From Haemophilus sp. C1 (lineage in GTDB: Bacteria > Pseudomonadota > Gammaproteobacteria > Enterobacterales > Pasteurellaceae): DNA of 41,626 nt. The notes under the pieces are model-generated. The model did not search any database and had not been told where the DNA came from. It saw only the letters and a program-made list of their open reading frames with translations. The stretch lies in NCBI RefSeq assembly GCF_001276515.1, contig NZ_LDVZ01000017.1, positions 1 through 41,626 on the forward strand, given 5' to 3'. Shown here piece by piece: positions 1 through 8,629 of this stretch (its first letter is position 1; each line of letters opens with the position of its first letter). The position numbers were made by a program, and so were the translations under genes.

Positions 1-50
1 CCGATGGTAGTGTGGGGCATCCCCATGTGAGAGTAGGGCACCGCCAGGTT
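1..50 (+). rRNA. rrf: 5S ribosomal RNA, 3' part only
   Basis: The first 50 bases match the second half of a gammaproteobacterial 5S rRNA: CCGATGGTAGTGTGGGG, then CCCCATGTGAGAGTAGGG and the closing CCAGGTT. The 5' half lies outside the window. This marks the distal end of an rRNA operon. The exact 3' end is uncertain by a few bases. Confidence 0.93.
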
Positions 51-73
51 ACCAAATATAAATTGAAAGAGAG

Positions 74-105
74 AACCCCAGTTGAAGGACTGGGGTTTTT
101 GTTTT
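74..105 (+). terminator. Rho-independent terminator of the rRNA operon
   Basis: Perfect 9-bp stem AACCCCAGT / ACTGGGGTT (74-82 and 89-97) with a 6-base loop, followed by TTTTTGTTTT. It lies about 25 bases after the 5S end. Confidence 0.93.
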
Positions 106-242
106 GGAATTTACTCATTATTTAATCAAATAAGAGTCTGATTTTAATTTCCAATAAATATGTCTATTTATATCATTTAGAGTTTTGATTTTTTATATTT
201 TTCAAATAGACTTTATATACTCGTTTTCTAATCTCATCCATT

Positions 243-830
243 ATGCTTAAAAATTTAGACGAAATAACTTCAAGTATTATCGCTGATCCTCAAAATAAAG
301 ATTTTACAGAACGTGGAATTTTCCCTTTATTTTCGGCGCCTAAAATAGCCCGAATTAATATTGTAGGTCAAGCTCCGGGATTAAAAGCTGAGCAATCTCG
401 TTTATATTGGAATGATAAAAGTGGTGATCGTCTGCGTAATTGGCTAGGTGTGGATTACGATTATTTTTATAATTCTGGGATATTTGCGGTTCTTCCTATG
501 GATTTCTATTATCCTGGAAAAGGTAAATCTGGTGATTTACCACCTCGTCAAGGTTTCGCAGAAAAATGGCATCCAATGATTTTAGAGCATCTACCTAATA
601 TTCAGCTCACTATTCTTATTGGGCAATATGCACAGAAATATTATTTACTTGAAAATAAAGATAATGTAACTGACACTGTTAAAAATTATAGTCAATTCTT
701 ACCGCACTTTATGCCTCTTGTGCATCCTTCCCCTCGCAATCAGCTTTGGATTACAAAGAATCCTTGGTTTGAAGAACAAGTTATTCCTGAATTACAAATT
801 TTAATCAAACAGATAATTAATAAAGACTAA
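243..830 (+). CDS. Uracil-DNA glycosylase superfamily protein
   Basis: A 195-residue cytoplasmic protein with the two signatures of the uracil-DNA glycosylase fold: GQAPG near residue 42 (the motif that approaches the glycosidic bond) and HPSPRN near residue 161 (the DNA-intercalation loop). It is shorter than Ung and has no Ung-type GQDPYH, so it belongs to one of the smaller families of the superfamily. Removal of uracil or another damaged base from DNA is inferred, not shown. It stands alone between the rRNA operon and arcB. No strong ribosome-binding site precedes the ATG, so the start is the longest plausible one. Confidence 0.8.
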   Translation: MLKNLDEITSSIIADPQNKDFTERGIFPLFSAPKIARINIVGQAPGLKAEQSRLYWNDKSGDRLRNWLGVDYDYFYNSGIFAVLPMDFYYPGKGKSGDLPPRQGFAEKWHPMILEHLPNIQLTILIGQYAQKYYLLENKDNVTDTVKNYSQFLPHFMPLVHPSPRNQLWITKNPWFEEQVIPELQILIKQIINKD

Positions 831-891
831 GTTTTTCATTTCTTACGCACACATAGTAATAACAATCTCTTTTACTTTATGGATATAATAA

Positions 892-914
892 AGCCTGTAT
901 GTGCAGGCTTTTTT
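892..914 (+). terminator. Terminator hairpin between the glycosylase gene and arcB
   Basis: AGCCTG / CAGGCT stem (892-897, 904-909) with loop TATGTG and a T6 tail. It most simply ends the upstream glycosylase transcript. A TATAAT hexamer at 884-889, just before it, could be the -10 of arcB. In that case the hairpin would lie at the very 5' end of the arcB mRNA, but no good -35 is visible. Confidence 0.75.
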
Positions 915-943
915 ATAACGATAATAATGTTTTAGGAGATTTG

Positions 944-2740
944 ATGAAAAATTTCAAATATTTTGCTCAGAGTTATGTGGATTGGGTTATTCGTCTTGGG
1001 CGACTTCGTTTTTCTCTTTTAGGCGTGATGATTCTCGCGGTTTTAGCACTTTGTACTCAGATTTTATTTAGTCTATTTATTGTTCATCAGATTTCTTGGG
1101 TAGATATTTTTCGTTCGGTAACTTTTGGCTTACTCACTGCGCCTTTTGTTATTTATTTTTTCACTTTATTGGTCGAAAAGCTTGAACATTCTCGTCTTGA
1201 TCTTTCTAGCTCGGTTAATCGATTGGAAAAAGAGGTCGCCGAGCGAATTGCCGCTCAGAAAAAATTATCCCAAGCATTGGAAAAGTTAGAAAAAAATAGC
1301 CGTGATAAAAGTACCTTACTTGCCACAATAAGTCATGAATTGCGCACGCCATTGAATGGAATTGTCGGGCTTAGCCAGATTTTACTTGATGATGAATTGG
1401 ATGATCGCCAGCGTAATTATTTAAAAACTATCAACATAAGTGCGGTCAGTTTAGGCTATATTTTTAGTGATATTATTGATTTGGAAAAAATTGATGCGAG
1501 CCGAATTGAATTAAATCGCCAGCCAACAGATTTCCCCGCCTTATTAAACGATATTTATAATTTTGCCAGTTTCCTTGCTAAACAAAAAAATCTTATTTTT
1601 TCTTTAGAGCTTGAACCTAACTTGCCTAATTGGTTGAATCTTGATCGTGTGCGCTTGAGCCAAATTTTGTGGAACTTAATTAGCAATGCGGTGAAGTTTA
1701 CAGATCAGGGAAATATTATTCTTAAAATCATGAGAAATCAGGATTGTTACCATTTTATTGTAAAAGATACAGGAATGGGGATTTCTCTTGAAGAACAAAA
1801 ACATATTTTTGAAATGTATTATCAAGTGAAAGAAAGTCGCCAGCAAAGTGCGGGTAGCGGTATTGGGCTGGCTATTTCTAAAAATCTCGCTCAGTTAATG
1901 GAAGGGGATTTAACGGTTGAAAGTGAGCGAGGAAAAGGCGCAACTTTCCATCTTACTCTCCACGCTCAAGAAATTTCTGAAAAAGAATCCGTTAAGAAAA
2001 ATATTCCATCTTTGAACATTCTTTTAGTGGAAGATGTTGACCTCAATATTATGGTTGCGAAAACTATTTTGGAAAAACTTGGGCATCATGTTGATGTTGC
2101 GACAAATGGCAAGCAGGCGATCACTTTATTTGAGAAAAATGTTTACGACATTTTATTGCTAGATATTAAATTACCAGATATGAGTGGTTTTGAAATCGCC
2201 CAATATTTGCGAGAGAACTATGAGAACGGTATTTATGATTTTTTACCGCCGATGATTGCTTTTACCGCCAATGTTATGCAAAGCGAGCAAGAATATTTAG
2301 AAATGGGCATGGATGGCGTATTACGCAAACCCATTTCAATTAAGGATTTACACCATTGTTTACAGCAATTTTTTGCGGATGAAAGGGAACCTATAATCGA
2401 AGTAAATGATACTAGTGTATTTTCAGAAAAATTTGATTTGGCATTAATTGAAACCCTTGGAAAATCCCAAATTTTAGAAAATTTATCTTTATTCAAACAA
2501 ACGATGCCAAATTATCTTGCTCAATTATCAAAAGATAATATGAAAGAAACAGAAGATACCGCCCATAAAATTAAAGGCGCAGCGGCATCGGTAGGGTTAA
2601 ATCATTTACGTCAATTAGCGGATACTTTAGAAAGTGCGGCTAAAAATTCTGATATTTTTAATTGCACTGAATTGATTGATGAAATTGGAAATCACTGGTT
2701 AGAAAATGTGGAAGACTTAGCTCAATTTTGTGAATACTAA
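944..2740 (+). CDS. arcB: ArcB hybrid sensor histidine kinase, short form without PAS domain
   Basis: Anoxic redox sensor kinase, 598 residues, partner of the ArcA regulator. Two membrane helices (about 23-47 and 58-77) are followed by a short coiled coil (about 84-120). Then come the H-box SHELRTPLNG with His131, the N-box NLISNAVKFT, G-boxes DTGMGI and GSGIGLA, a receiver domain with LLLDIKLPDM (Asp407), and an HPt domain with AHKIKGAAAS (His541). This is the full His-Asp-His relay of ArcB. E. coli ArcB is about 778 residues; the missing part is the linker with PAS domain and the redox-active cysteines. The start at 944 is chosen because AGGAG sits 5 bases upstream; an in-frame ATG at 899 lies inside the terminator hairpin. 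Confidence 0.95.
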   Translation: MKNFKYFAQSYVDWVIRLGRLRFSLLGVMILAVLALCTQILFSLFIVHQISWVDIFRSVTFGLLTAPFVIYFFTLLVEKLEHSRLDLSSSVNRLEKEVAERIAAQKKLSQALEKLEKNSRDKSTLLATISHELRTPLNGIVGLSQILLDDELDDRQRNYLKTINISAVSLGYIFSDIIDLEKIDASRIELNRQPTDFPALLNDIYNFASFLAKQKNLIFSLELEPNLPNWLNLDRVRLSQILWNLISNAVKFTDQGNIILKIMRNQDCYHFIVKDTGMGISLEEQKHIFEMYYQVKESRQQSAGSGIGLAISKNLAQLMEGDLTVESERGKGATFHLTLHAQEISEKESVKKNIPSLNILLVEDVDLNIMVAKTILEKLGHHVDVATNGKQAITLFEKNVYDILLLDIKLPDMSGFEIAQYLRENYENGIYDFLPPMIAFTANVMQSEQEYLEMGMDGVLRKPISIKDLHHCLQQFFADEREPIIEVNDTSVFSEKFDLALIETLGKSQILENLSLFKQTMPNYLAQLSKDNMKETEDTAHKIKGAAASVGLNHLRQLADTLESAAKNSDIFNCTELIDEIGNHWLENVEDLAQFCEY

Positions 2741-2768
2741 TGAATTTTTGTTTGGACAGATAACAATA

Positions 2769-2799
2769 ATCCAGCAGTTTTAGGATCAAACTACTGGAT
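2769..2799. terminator. Hairpin between convergent arcB and hsdR
   Basis: ATCCAG-C-AGTTT pairs with AAACT-A-CTGGAT (2769-2780 and 2788-2799), a 12-position stem with one mismatch and a 7-base loop. The flanks are AT-rich on both sides rather than a clean T-run. It is placed to end both convergent transcripts. Confidence 0.6.
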
Positions 2800-2820
2800 T
2801 TAATGATTGATATATTAAAT

Positions 2821-5800
2821 TTAAATCTTTCCCCCAACTCCTTTAAATTTCTCTACAAATGCAGCAATTTTTTGGAAAATAGTCTGTTTTTTAGTGAGAT
2901 ATTGTGGATTAAGTGGACTCATTTTTGGCAATACTTCATTGAGTGCCGTGCCGTTTTCGCTGGCATATTCGCGTTTTAGTGAAGTGCTGATATAGCGTTT
3001 TGCTGCATCGACATTCAAATTTTCTTTTTGAATTAGGGCTTCTGCTTCTTTTTGTTGCTCGTTCTGGGCAAAAAGGAAAAAGGCATCAATCAAGCTTGCT
3101 TTATCGGGAATATCATCTAAATTTGTTTGGTTGATAAAATCGACAATCAAGCTCTCTTTAGCACGGTTACCTAAACTTGAGCGAACTGTGCGGCGGATTT
3201 CATCAATTAACACCTCTTTGTCTTGGTTTTTCTTATGATGTTCGAAAATTAACGCAAGAATATAATCCAAATTGATTTCTTGAGATTTTAATAAATCAAC
3301 TTCAAATACGACATCATCCCAGTTAATGGTTGAATTGTCTTTATCATTGCTTTCTTTTCGCTGGCGTAGCCAATAGCGAATATCATTATAAGTTGAACGA
3401 TAATCTTGCTCCGCTCTTACTGGTAAAGTGGGAACTTTCAGCATTTCTGCAATTTGTTCATCATTCACATAATGTACTTGCTTGAATTTCTCCATTGCAA
3501 TCGGATCATTTAAATCGACCGCTTGTAAGGCTTGCAATGCTGCAAATTCATCGTAATTTTGCAAAATATTTTCAATACGTAAATATTCGCCAAATAATTT
3601 TACAAACTCTTTTTTATCTTGCTCTGTTTCGATTTCTGTTGGATTAGGAAAGCGATTTTGCAGCTCTTGAATAACCTCCAAATAACCCCGTTGATTGTCA
3701 TCACCGTTAAAATAGCTGTCATAGCTTTTCTCTAGTACGACATTCTTCGTGTTTTTATCGCCAAATAGTGTGATTGCATCAATGGTATTTTGTTCCAAAT
3801 CGCGGAAAGTAACGATATTCCCAAAGGTTTTAGTTGTGTCATAAATGCGGTTGGTGCGAGAAAAAGCCTGCATTAATCCGTGATAACGCAAGTTTTTGTC
3901 CACGAAAAGCGTATTCAACGTAGGGGCATCAAAGCCTGTTAAGAACATTCCGACTACAATCAGTAAATCCACTTCCTGATTTTTCACACGTTTAGCAAGA
4001 TCGCGATAGTAATTTTGGAATGATTGACTATCTACGCCATAACTCGTGCCAAAGTAATGATTGTAATCATCAATGGCTTTTGTTAAAAATTCTTTTGCCG
4101 TACTGTTTAGAGCAGTGGGTTCAAAGGTCTCATCTGGAATATCGCCAATCGCATCTTGTTCTTCATTTGCCGCAAAAGAGAAAATGGTGGCAATTCTTAA
4201 CGGTTTTTCTTGTTCAGACTGTAGATTTTGTAAAGTTTCGTAATAACGTTTTGCCGCTTCCATACTGCTTACCGCAAACATTGCATTAAAGCCTTTACCT
4301 GTGGCGTTAAAGCGGTGGGTTTTCTGTTTAAAATTGTTAAGGATGTATTGCGAGATTTCTTTAATACGCTCAGGGTGTAAAAAGGCTTGTTTCTGCTCAA
4401 GTGCGGTTAATTTTTCAGGATCTTTTTCTATTTCTAAGGCTTTAAATTGTGGGCGGACATCGTTGTAATTGACCTTGAATTTCAGTACTTTGTCATCACG
4501 AATAGCATCGGTTATCACATAAGAATGCAATTCCGTACCGAATACACTGGCTGTCGTTTCCGCACCTAATGCGTTTTCAGGAAAAATTGGTGTGCCTGTA
4601 AAACCAAATTGATAGAATTTTTTGAATTTACGTTTTAGATTTTTTTGTGCTTCGCCAAATTGGGAGCGATGGGCTTCATCAAAAATAAATACGACTTGTT
4701 TTTGATAAATTGGCAAATTTTCTTCCGATTTCATCAAATTATTCAACTTTTGAATGGTGGTTACGATAATTTTGTTATCGTCTTTTTCAATATTGCGTTT
4801 AAGCCCTGCGGTACTTTCCGAGCCATTCACGCTATCAGGCGAAAAACGCTGATATTCCTTCATTGTTTGATAATCTAAGTCCTTTCTATCCACCACAAAG
4901 AACACTTTATCAATAAAGTCTAATTCTGTTGCAAGGCGAGAGGCTTTAAAACTAGTAAGCGTTTTACCTGAACCTGTGGTATGCCAAATATAGCCACCAC
5001 TCTCGCGATTGCTCCAGTTTTTAGCCAAATAAGAACTTTGAATTTTCCATAAAATCCGCTCAGTGGCAGCAATTTGATACGGACGCATAATCAATAGGGT
5101 GTCGGAAACATCAAACACGCAGTAATTTACCAACACATTGAGTAAAGTATTCTTTTGCAAGAAAGTCGCTGTAAAATCCTTTAAATCTTTAATCAAAGTA
5201 TTTTTTGCCGTTGCCCAATTCATTGTGAAGTCGTAGCTGTTCTTATCGCGTTTGGTGGTGTTGGCAAAATAGCGAGTATCCGTGCCATTAGAAATGACAA
5301 AAATCTGAATATATTTAAAGAGAGAATTTTCTTTATTGAAACTTTCTTTGCTGTAGCGATGAATTTGATTAAAGGCTTCACGAATCGCCACGCCACGTTT
5401 TTTCAGTTCAATATGCACAAGCGGTAAACCATTGACCAAAATTGTCACATCATAACGATTATCATAGCTGCCGCTTTGTTCAAATTGATTGATGACTTGC
5501 ACAGTGTTATTAGAAAGATTTTTCTTATCAAGCAAATAGATATTCTGAATGCGTCCATTATCGAACACAAAATCATAAATATAATCATCGTGAATTTTTC
5601 GGGTTTTCTCTATCAGACTATCACTGGGCTTATCCAAATATTCTTCTAAAAAACGATGCCATTCCGCATCAGAGAAAACCACATTATTTAATCGCTGTAA
5701 TTGAATACGCAAATTTTTAATCAGTTCCCCGTGATTATTAAGACCTTGTAAATGCTCATATCCTTGTGCCAGTAAATCACGAATAAACTCACGCTCAAGG

Positions 5801-5904
5801 CTCCCTTCCGTTTGGTAACCCGCATTAGGCTCTTCCACAAATTTATTATATTGATCTAAAACGATAAAATTATTGGATTCAGCGATGGTTTTGTATTGGG
5901 TCAT
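2821..5904 (-). CDS. hsdR: Type I restriction enzyme, HsdR subunit (type IC, EcoR124I-like)
   Basis: ATP-dependent translocase and endonuclease subunit, 1027 residues, near the EcoR124I HsdR length. The nuclease core D152...E166-L-K168 (sequence IELKKRG) corresponds to the PD-(D/E)xK site of EcoR124I. The helicase has Walker A TGSGKT at 310-315, DEAH at 409-412 and motif III GFTGTP near 434. It assembles with two HsdM and one HsdS and cuts DNA away from the site after translocation. It is the last gene of the minus-strand operon. AAGGAG precedes the ATG, and a 56-base gap holding a REP-like palindrome separates it from the truncated rhuM. The frame is intact. One uptake sequence lies inside it (4399-4407). 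Confidence 0.96.
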   Translation of the reverse strand: MTQYKTIAESNNFIVLDQYNKFVEEPNAGYQTEGSLEREFIRDLLAQGYEHLQGLNNHGELIKNLRIQLQRLNNVVFSDAEWHRFLEEYLDKPSDSLIEKTRKIHDDYIYDFVFDNGRIQNIYLLDKKNLSNNTVQVINQFEQSGSYDNRYDVTILVNGLPLVHIELKKRGVAIREAFNQIHRYSKESFNKENSLFKYIQIFVISNGTDTRYFANTTKRDKNSYDFTMNWATAKNTLIKDLKDFTATFLQKNTLLNVLVNYCVFDVSDTLLIMRPYQIAATERILWKIQSSYLAKNWSNRESGGYIWHTTGSGKTLTSFKASRLATELDFIDKVFFVVDRKDLDYQTMKEYQRFSPDSVNGSESTAGLKRNIEKDDNKIIVTTIQKLNNLMKSEENLPIYQKQVVFIFDEAHRSQFGEAQKNLKRKFKKFYQFGFTGTPIFPENALGAETTASVFGTELHSYVITDAIRDDKVLKFKVNYNDVRPQFKALEIEKDPEKLTALEQKQAFLHPERIKEISQYILNNFKQKTHRFNATGKGFNAMFAVSSMEAAKRYYETLQNLQSEQEKPLRIATIFSFAANEEQDAIGDIPDETFEPTALNSTAKEFLTKAIDDYNHYFGTSYGVDSQSFQNYYRDLAKRVKNQEVDLLIVVGMFLTGFDAPTLNTLFVDKNLRYHGLMQAFSRTNRIYDTTKTFGNIVTFRDLEQNTIDAITLFGDKNTKNVVLEKSYDSYFNGDDNQRGYLEVIQELQNRFPNPTEIETEQDKKEFVKLFGEYLRIENILQNYDEFAALQALQAVDLNDPIAMEKFKQVHYVNDEQIAEMLKVPTLPVRAEQDYRSTYNDIRYWLRQRKESNDKDNSTINWDDVVFEVDLLKSQEINLDYILALIFEHHKKNQDKEVLIDEIRRTVRSSLGNRAKESLIVDFINQTNLDDIPDKASLIDAFFLFAQNEQQKEAEALIQKENLNVDAAKRYISTSLKREYASENGTALNEVLPKMSPLNPQYLTKKQTIFQKIAAFVEKFKGVGGKI

Positions 5905-5932
5905 GAGTGGCTCCTTAATGCTTTTGCTTTTT

Positions 5933-5954
5933 GTAGGGTGGGCTTTAGCCCACC
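5933..5954. repeat. REP-like palindrome with GTAGGG head
   Basis: GTAG followed by stem GGTGGGC / GCCCACC (5937-5943, 5948-5954) and a TTTA loop. It has the same layout as the two copies at 8470-8534. It sits at the broken 3' end of the rhuM fragment, just upstream of hsdR. Confidence 0.75.
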
Positions 5955-5960
5955 GTTTTA

Positions 5961-6200
5961 TTAATGTTTTACTTGATATTGCTTACCATCTTGGGCAGTT
6001 ATTAAGTAATCCTTAATAACTGAATACTCATCTAACTCTTTGTCTTTTAATATATTTTTTATATGTAAGGCGATATTTTGTACAGAGGTGTCAAAAAGTT
6101 CCGCAAGCTGATTTTGGGTTAGCCAAGCCTCATTTTCAACAACTAATAAAGCAACGTGAGATTTGCCGTCATCGGTGTTGTAGATGATTAAGTCGTTCAT
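5961..6200 (-). pseudogene. RhuM family protein, N-terminal fragment
   Basis: Only 79 residues remain. The N-terminal region is that of the Virulence_RhuM family: a short beta-rich lead, then a helix-turn-helix-like stretch WLTQNQLAELFDTSVQNI and the segment up to [11 protein letters not shown]. It corresponds to the first quarter of the longer RhuM gene at 8541-9538 but is clearly a divergent copy. The reading frame ends where the REP-like palindrome begins, and the conserved YYSLPLIIAVGYRV part and everything after it is missing. The ATG overlaps the prrC stop (ATGA), so it is still translationally coupled to prrC. Function as a small DNA-binding protein is conceivable; decay is more likely. 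Confidence 0.75.
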
Positions 6201-7279
6201 TGGTACTCCACGAAATTGCAGAATTCATCAATCGCACTCATCAATTTCTTTACTTCATTTTTATCAGAATCACTCAAATTTGAAATTTCTTCGCTTGAGT
6301 GTGCTGAATGGCTATTCAGATCAATTAATCTTGGTTTAAAATCATTACCTGTTTTGTTATTAATAGCTTCCAATAATTCTTTCCATCCTTTATAGCCAAG
6401 ATAAGTAGATGTTTTTTCTAATAGATTCCGGAGAAAATTAAAGTGATATTTTTGTAGATCTCCATTAACTATGGCTTTCTGAATTTCTTTTCTCAAAAAA
6501 ATATGATATGCGAATGGGTGATCATTATCTTGTTTAATCAGAGCATATTCTTCATTTTCATATTTCTCTAGATAATATTTTTTATAGTTATCTTTTTTAA
6601 ATTCATTATGTAATACATTATAAAATAATGGGTTGTGTGTTGATATTATTACTCTTACTTTGGATTTTATGATCTTAATTATTTTTGCCAAATCCATAGC
6701 TAGTTCTATTAAATGATTCTCATCTAAAGAGCTAACTGGATCATCTATAAAAATGTATTTAATGGATTTGAATCTGTCGTCAGATTCTTCATAACTTATT
6801 TTTACTTTATCTAAAATAGTGTAAAATATACTCCATATGAAGTTGCTTTCTTCCCCTTTTGATATTTTAATTTTTTCTTCTGCCCTGTTATCTCCACTAG
6901 CATAGTAAAAAATAACTTTAGAAAAGTCTTCGTCAAATTTAGGGGTTAATTTATTATTATTTATATATCTTTGAAAGTTTAAAATTATTTCTTCTTTTTC
7001 ATCTTCATATAATATATTGTTTATCCAGTCTATAAATTTATTTTTATAGATATTCAATGTTGGTGTTGTTATCTTATTATCCCAATAAAAAATATCTTCT
7101 GTATAAGAGTTGTAATATATTATTTTTCTATTCTCATCTATAGATGTAGATGATTGAACTAACTTCTTGAATTCATTTGATAATCTTGTTTTACCAGTTC
7201 CATTGAAGGCATAAATTAAATGAACTTTCCCTTCGTCGTTCATTAAATCTTGAGATAGCTCTGATAATTTTTTACTCAT
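6197..7279 (-). CDS. prrC: PrrC-type anticodon nuclease linked to type I R-M
   Basis: A 360-residue protein with an ABC-type ATPase: Walker A FNGTGKT (25-31), a signature-like ISKGEESNF (139-147), Walker B YIFIDDPVSSLDENH (175-189) and H-loop STHN (H215). The N-terminus LSELSQ...HLIYAFNGTGKTRLS strongly resembles E. coli PrrC. The C-terminal part carries Arg284 and Glu288 (spacing R-x3-E) and His324/His327 about 40 residues later; E. coli PrrC uses Arg320, Glu324 and His356 to cut tRNA-Lys in the anticodon loop. In E. coli the nuclease is kept latent by the type IC complex encoded around it and released when a phage inhibits restriction. Here it lies between hsdS and hsdR, overlapping the hsdS stop by 8 bases with GGAGGT upstream, as expected for co-regulated assembly. 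It is somewhat shorter than E. coli PrrC (396 residues). Confidence 0.88.
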   Translation of the reverse strand: MSKKLSELSQDLMNDEGKVHLIYAFNGTGKTRLSNEFKKLVQSSTSIDENRKIIYYNSYTEDIFYWDNKITTPTLNIYKNKFIDWINNILYEDEKEEIILNFQRYINNNKLTPKFDEDFSKVIFYYASGDNRAEEKIKISKGEESNFIWSIFYTILDKVKISYEESDDRFKSIKYIFIDDPVSSLDENHLIELAMDLAKIIKIIKSKVRVIISTHNPLFYNVLHNEFKKDNYKKYYLEKYENEEYALIKQDNDHPFAYHIFLRKEIQKAIVNGDLQKYHFNFLRNLLEKTSTYLGYKGWKELLEAINNKTGNDFKPRLIDLNSHSAHSSEEISNLSDSDKNEVKKLMSAIDEFCNFVEYQ

Positions 7280-8459
7280 AAATATTACCTCCTAAAAAAT
7301 TTAGTAATTCTTTTTGATAATACGAATATTGTTTTTTTCGGTTATTAATTTCTTTTGGTAAACCATGAAGTAATGAGTTTGTTAAACTATAAAATTTATC
7401 TAGTTTTTCAATAATCCTTTGTTGAATAGTTATTTCGGGAACAGGTATCCTAAATTCCTTTACTTTTGAATCTGAGATTGCGGGGTATGCGGAGCCGCTT
7501 TGATTTTCTTCCACATAGTTTTTAAAGTTAATTGTAGATAAAAAATAAAATAGCCATTTAGGTAAAATAATTTTAGTATTTGCTCGTAATACGCAATATC
7601 CTGTACTTGCGATCTCATCTGAAAATTCCTTGCTAATCAATACTACACGTTGTTGTGTTGGTCTAGTTGTTGCAAAGATAACATCATTTTCTTTGACTAT
7701 TTTTTGTGCTCTACTAGGGGCATTTAGGGCATTGATCTCAATAGTTCCAGTAATATTATTATTTTCTCTATCTACAGACGTTAAATCTATATAGCGATAT
7801 GTTTTAGTATTGTTTTTCCATCTTATATTTTGAGTTTTTTCAACAAGTTCTTCTAACGTTTTCCACTCAAACCCAACCTTCCCAAGTTCTTCTTCACTTA
7901 ACAATTTCTCCCGATAGTATTCATATTGTTTCTGGCGTAGTATAAGCTCGCTGGTAAGCTCGCTGGTAAGAGCTGTCAATGCGTCCAAAATTTTTACGAT
8001 TTCGGTTTGGACGGAGAGTGGGGGGATGGGGATTTCTAATTTTTTTAGCTCGCTAGCATTTAGTGCTGGAATCCCTGTAAAAGAGCATAAATTATGAATC
8101 TCTTTTTGAAAATGAAGCAGCACATGGTAAAGAAAGCGAACATTTAATTCATAGTCTGATTTGATTGTTACAGAATAATTAAGATTTCCTCGGAAATATT
8201 TACCTTCTTGCCAAGTAATTGAGCCAACACCAGCTCCTCTTGTTGTAATACCAATAGGATCATTTTCAGTGTTCCACTCATTAATAAATCCTAAGGGATC
8301 ACGTCCACTGTTGATAACAGGGTATATTCCAGGGTTTTGTGCAATAATATTTTTGCTAACTGACTGACCTGTTTTTATATCTGTGACTTTTCCTAAGGAC
8401 TTCCACTCAATCTCAGCTCCATCCAATAATTTTTCTAAAAAAGTGCGGTTGTTTTTCAT
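7272..8459 (-). CDS. hsdS: Type I R-M specificity subunit HsdS
   Basis: A 395-residue DNA-recognition subunit with two target-recognition domains (about 20-150 and 205-345), each ended by a conserved region with the hallmark IPIPPLSVQTEIVKILDAL or its C-terminal counterpart IPVPEITIQQRIIEKLD. The central conserved region holds TSEL-TSEL at 165-172, encoded by two perfect 12-bp repeats. In EcoR124I the equivalent TAEL repeats set the distance between the two half-sites. Both recognition domains are intact, so the enzyme should be functional, but the target sequence cannot be read from the protein alone. An uptake sequence lies at codons 4-7 (8441-8449). A palindromic REP pair separates it from the rhuM gene upstream. 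Confidence 0.95.
   Translation of the reverse strand: MKNNRTFLEKLLDGAEIEWKSLGKVTDIKTGQSVSKNIIAQNPGIYPVINSGRDPLGFINEWNTENDPIGITTRGAGVGSITWQEGKYFRGNLNYSVTIKSDYELNVRFLYHVLLHFQKEIHNLCSFTGIPALNASELKKLEIPIPPLSVQTEIVKILDALTALTSELTSELILRQKQYEYYREKLLSEEELGKVGFEWKTLEELVEKTQNIRWKNNTKTYRYIDLTSVDRENNNITGTIEINALNAPSRAQKIVKENDVIFATTRPTQQRVVLISKEFSDEIASTGYCVLRANTKIILPKWLFYFLSTINFKNYVEENQSGSAYPAISDSKVKEFRIPVPEITIQQRIIEKLDKFYSLTNSLLHGLPKEINNRKKQYSYYQKELLNFLGGNIYE
7944..7967 (-). repeat. Two tandem 12-bp repeats in hsdS (TSEL-TSEL)
   Basis: On the plus strand the unit AAGCTCGCTGGT occurs at 7944-7955 and 7956-7967, followed by a degenerate third unit beginning AAGAGCTG. On the coding strand this gives TSEL twice, after a related LTAL. 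Unequal crossing-over or slippage here keeps the reading frame and would add or remove 4 residues. Confidence 0.9.
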
Positions 8460-8469
8460 TGTGTTTCTC

Positions 8470-8534
8470 GTAGGGCGGATTTCATCCGCCGTTATAATAT
8501 TGATATTCTTTCGGCGGACTGCTATCCGCCCTAC
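8470..8534. repeat. Inverted REP pair (REPIN-like element)
   Basis: GTAGGGCGGAT at 8470-8480 is the exact reverse complement of ATCCGCCCTAC at 8524-8534. Each half is itself a hairpin: GGCGGAT with ATCCGCC at 8474-8490, and GGCGGA with TCCGCC at 8513-8530. Two REPs in head-to-head orientation with a 5' GTAG tetranucleotide are the form mobilised by REP-associated tyrosine transposases. It lies exactly between the 3' end of rhuM and the hsdS start. Confidence 0.78.
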
Positions 8535-8629
8535 TATGGCTTATTTTTTCTGATGCAACTTCTGTACGGTTGTTTTTTCTAATGCTTTTAATGTAGCTAG
8601 ATATTCCTGTTCAATGGGGGAAAGTGTTT

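Noticed and set aside
899..943. Upstream extension of arcB to an ATG at 899
   Set aside because: It lies in the terminator hairpin and has no ribosome-binding site; the ATG at 944 follows AGGAG and gives the normal ArcB N-terminus.
2233..2496. Antisense reading frame inside arcB, and similar overlapping frames elsewhere
   Set aside because: They lie wholly in other frames of clear genes, have no motif or ribosome-binding site, and look like chance openings.
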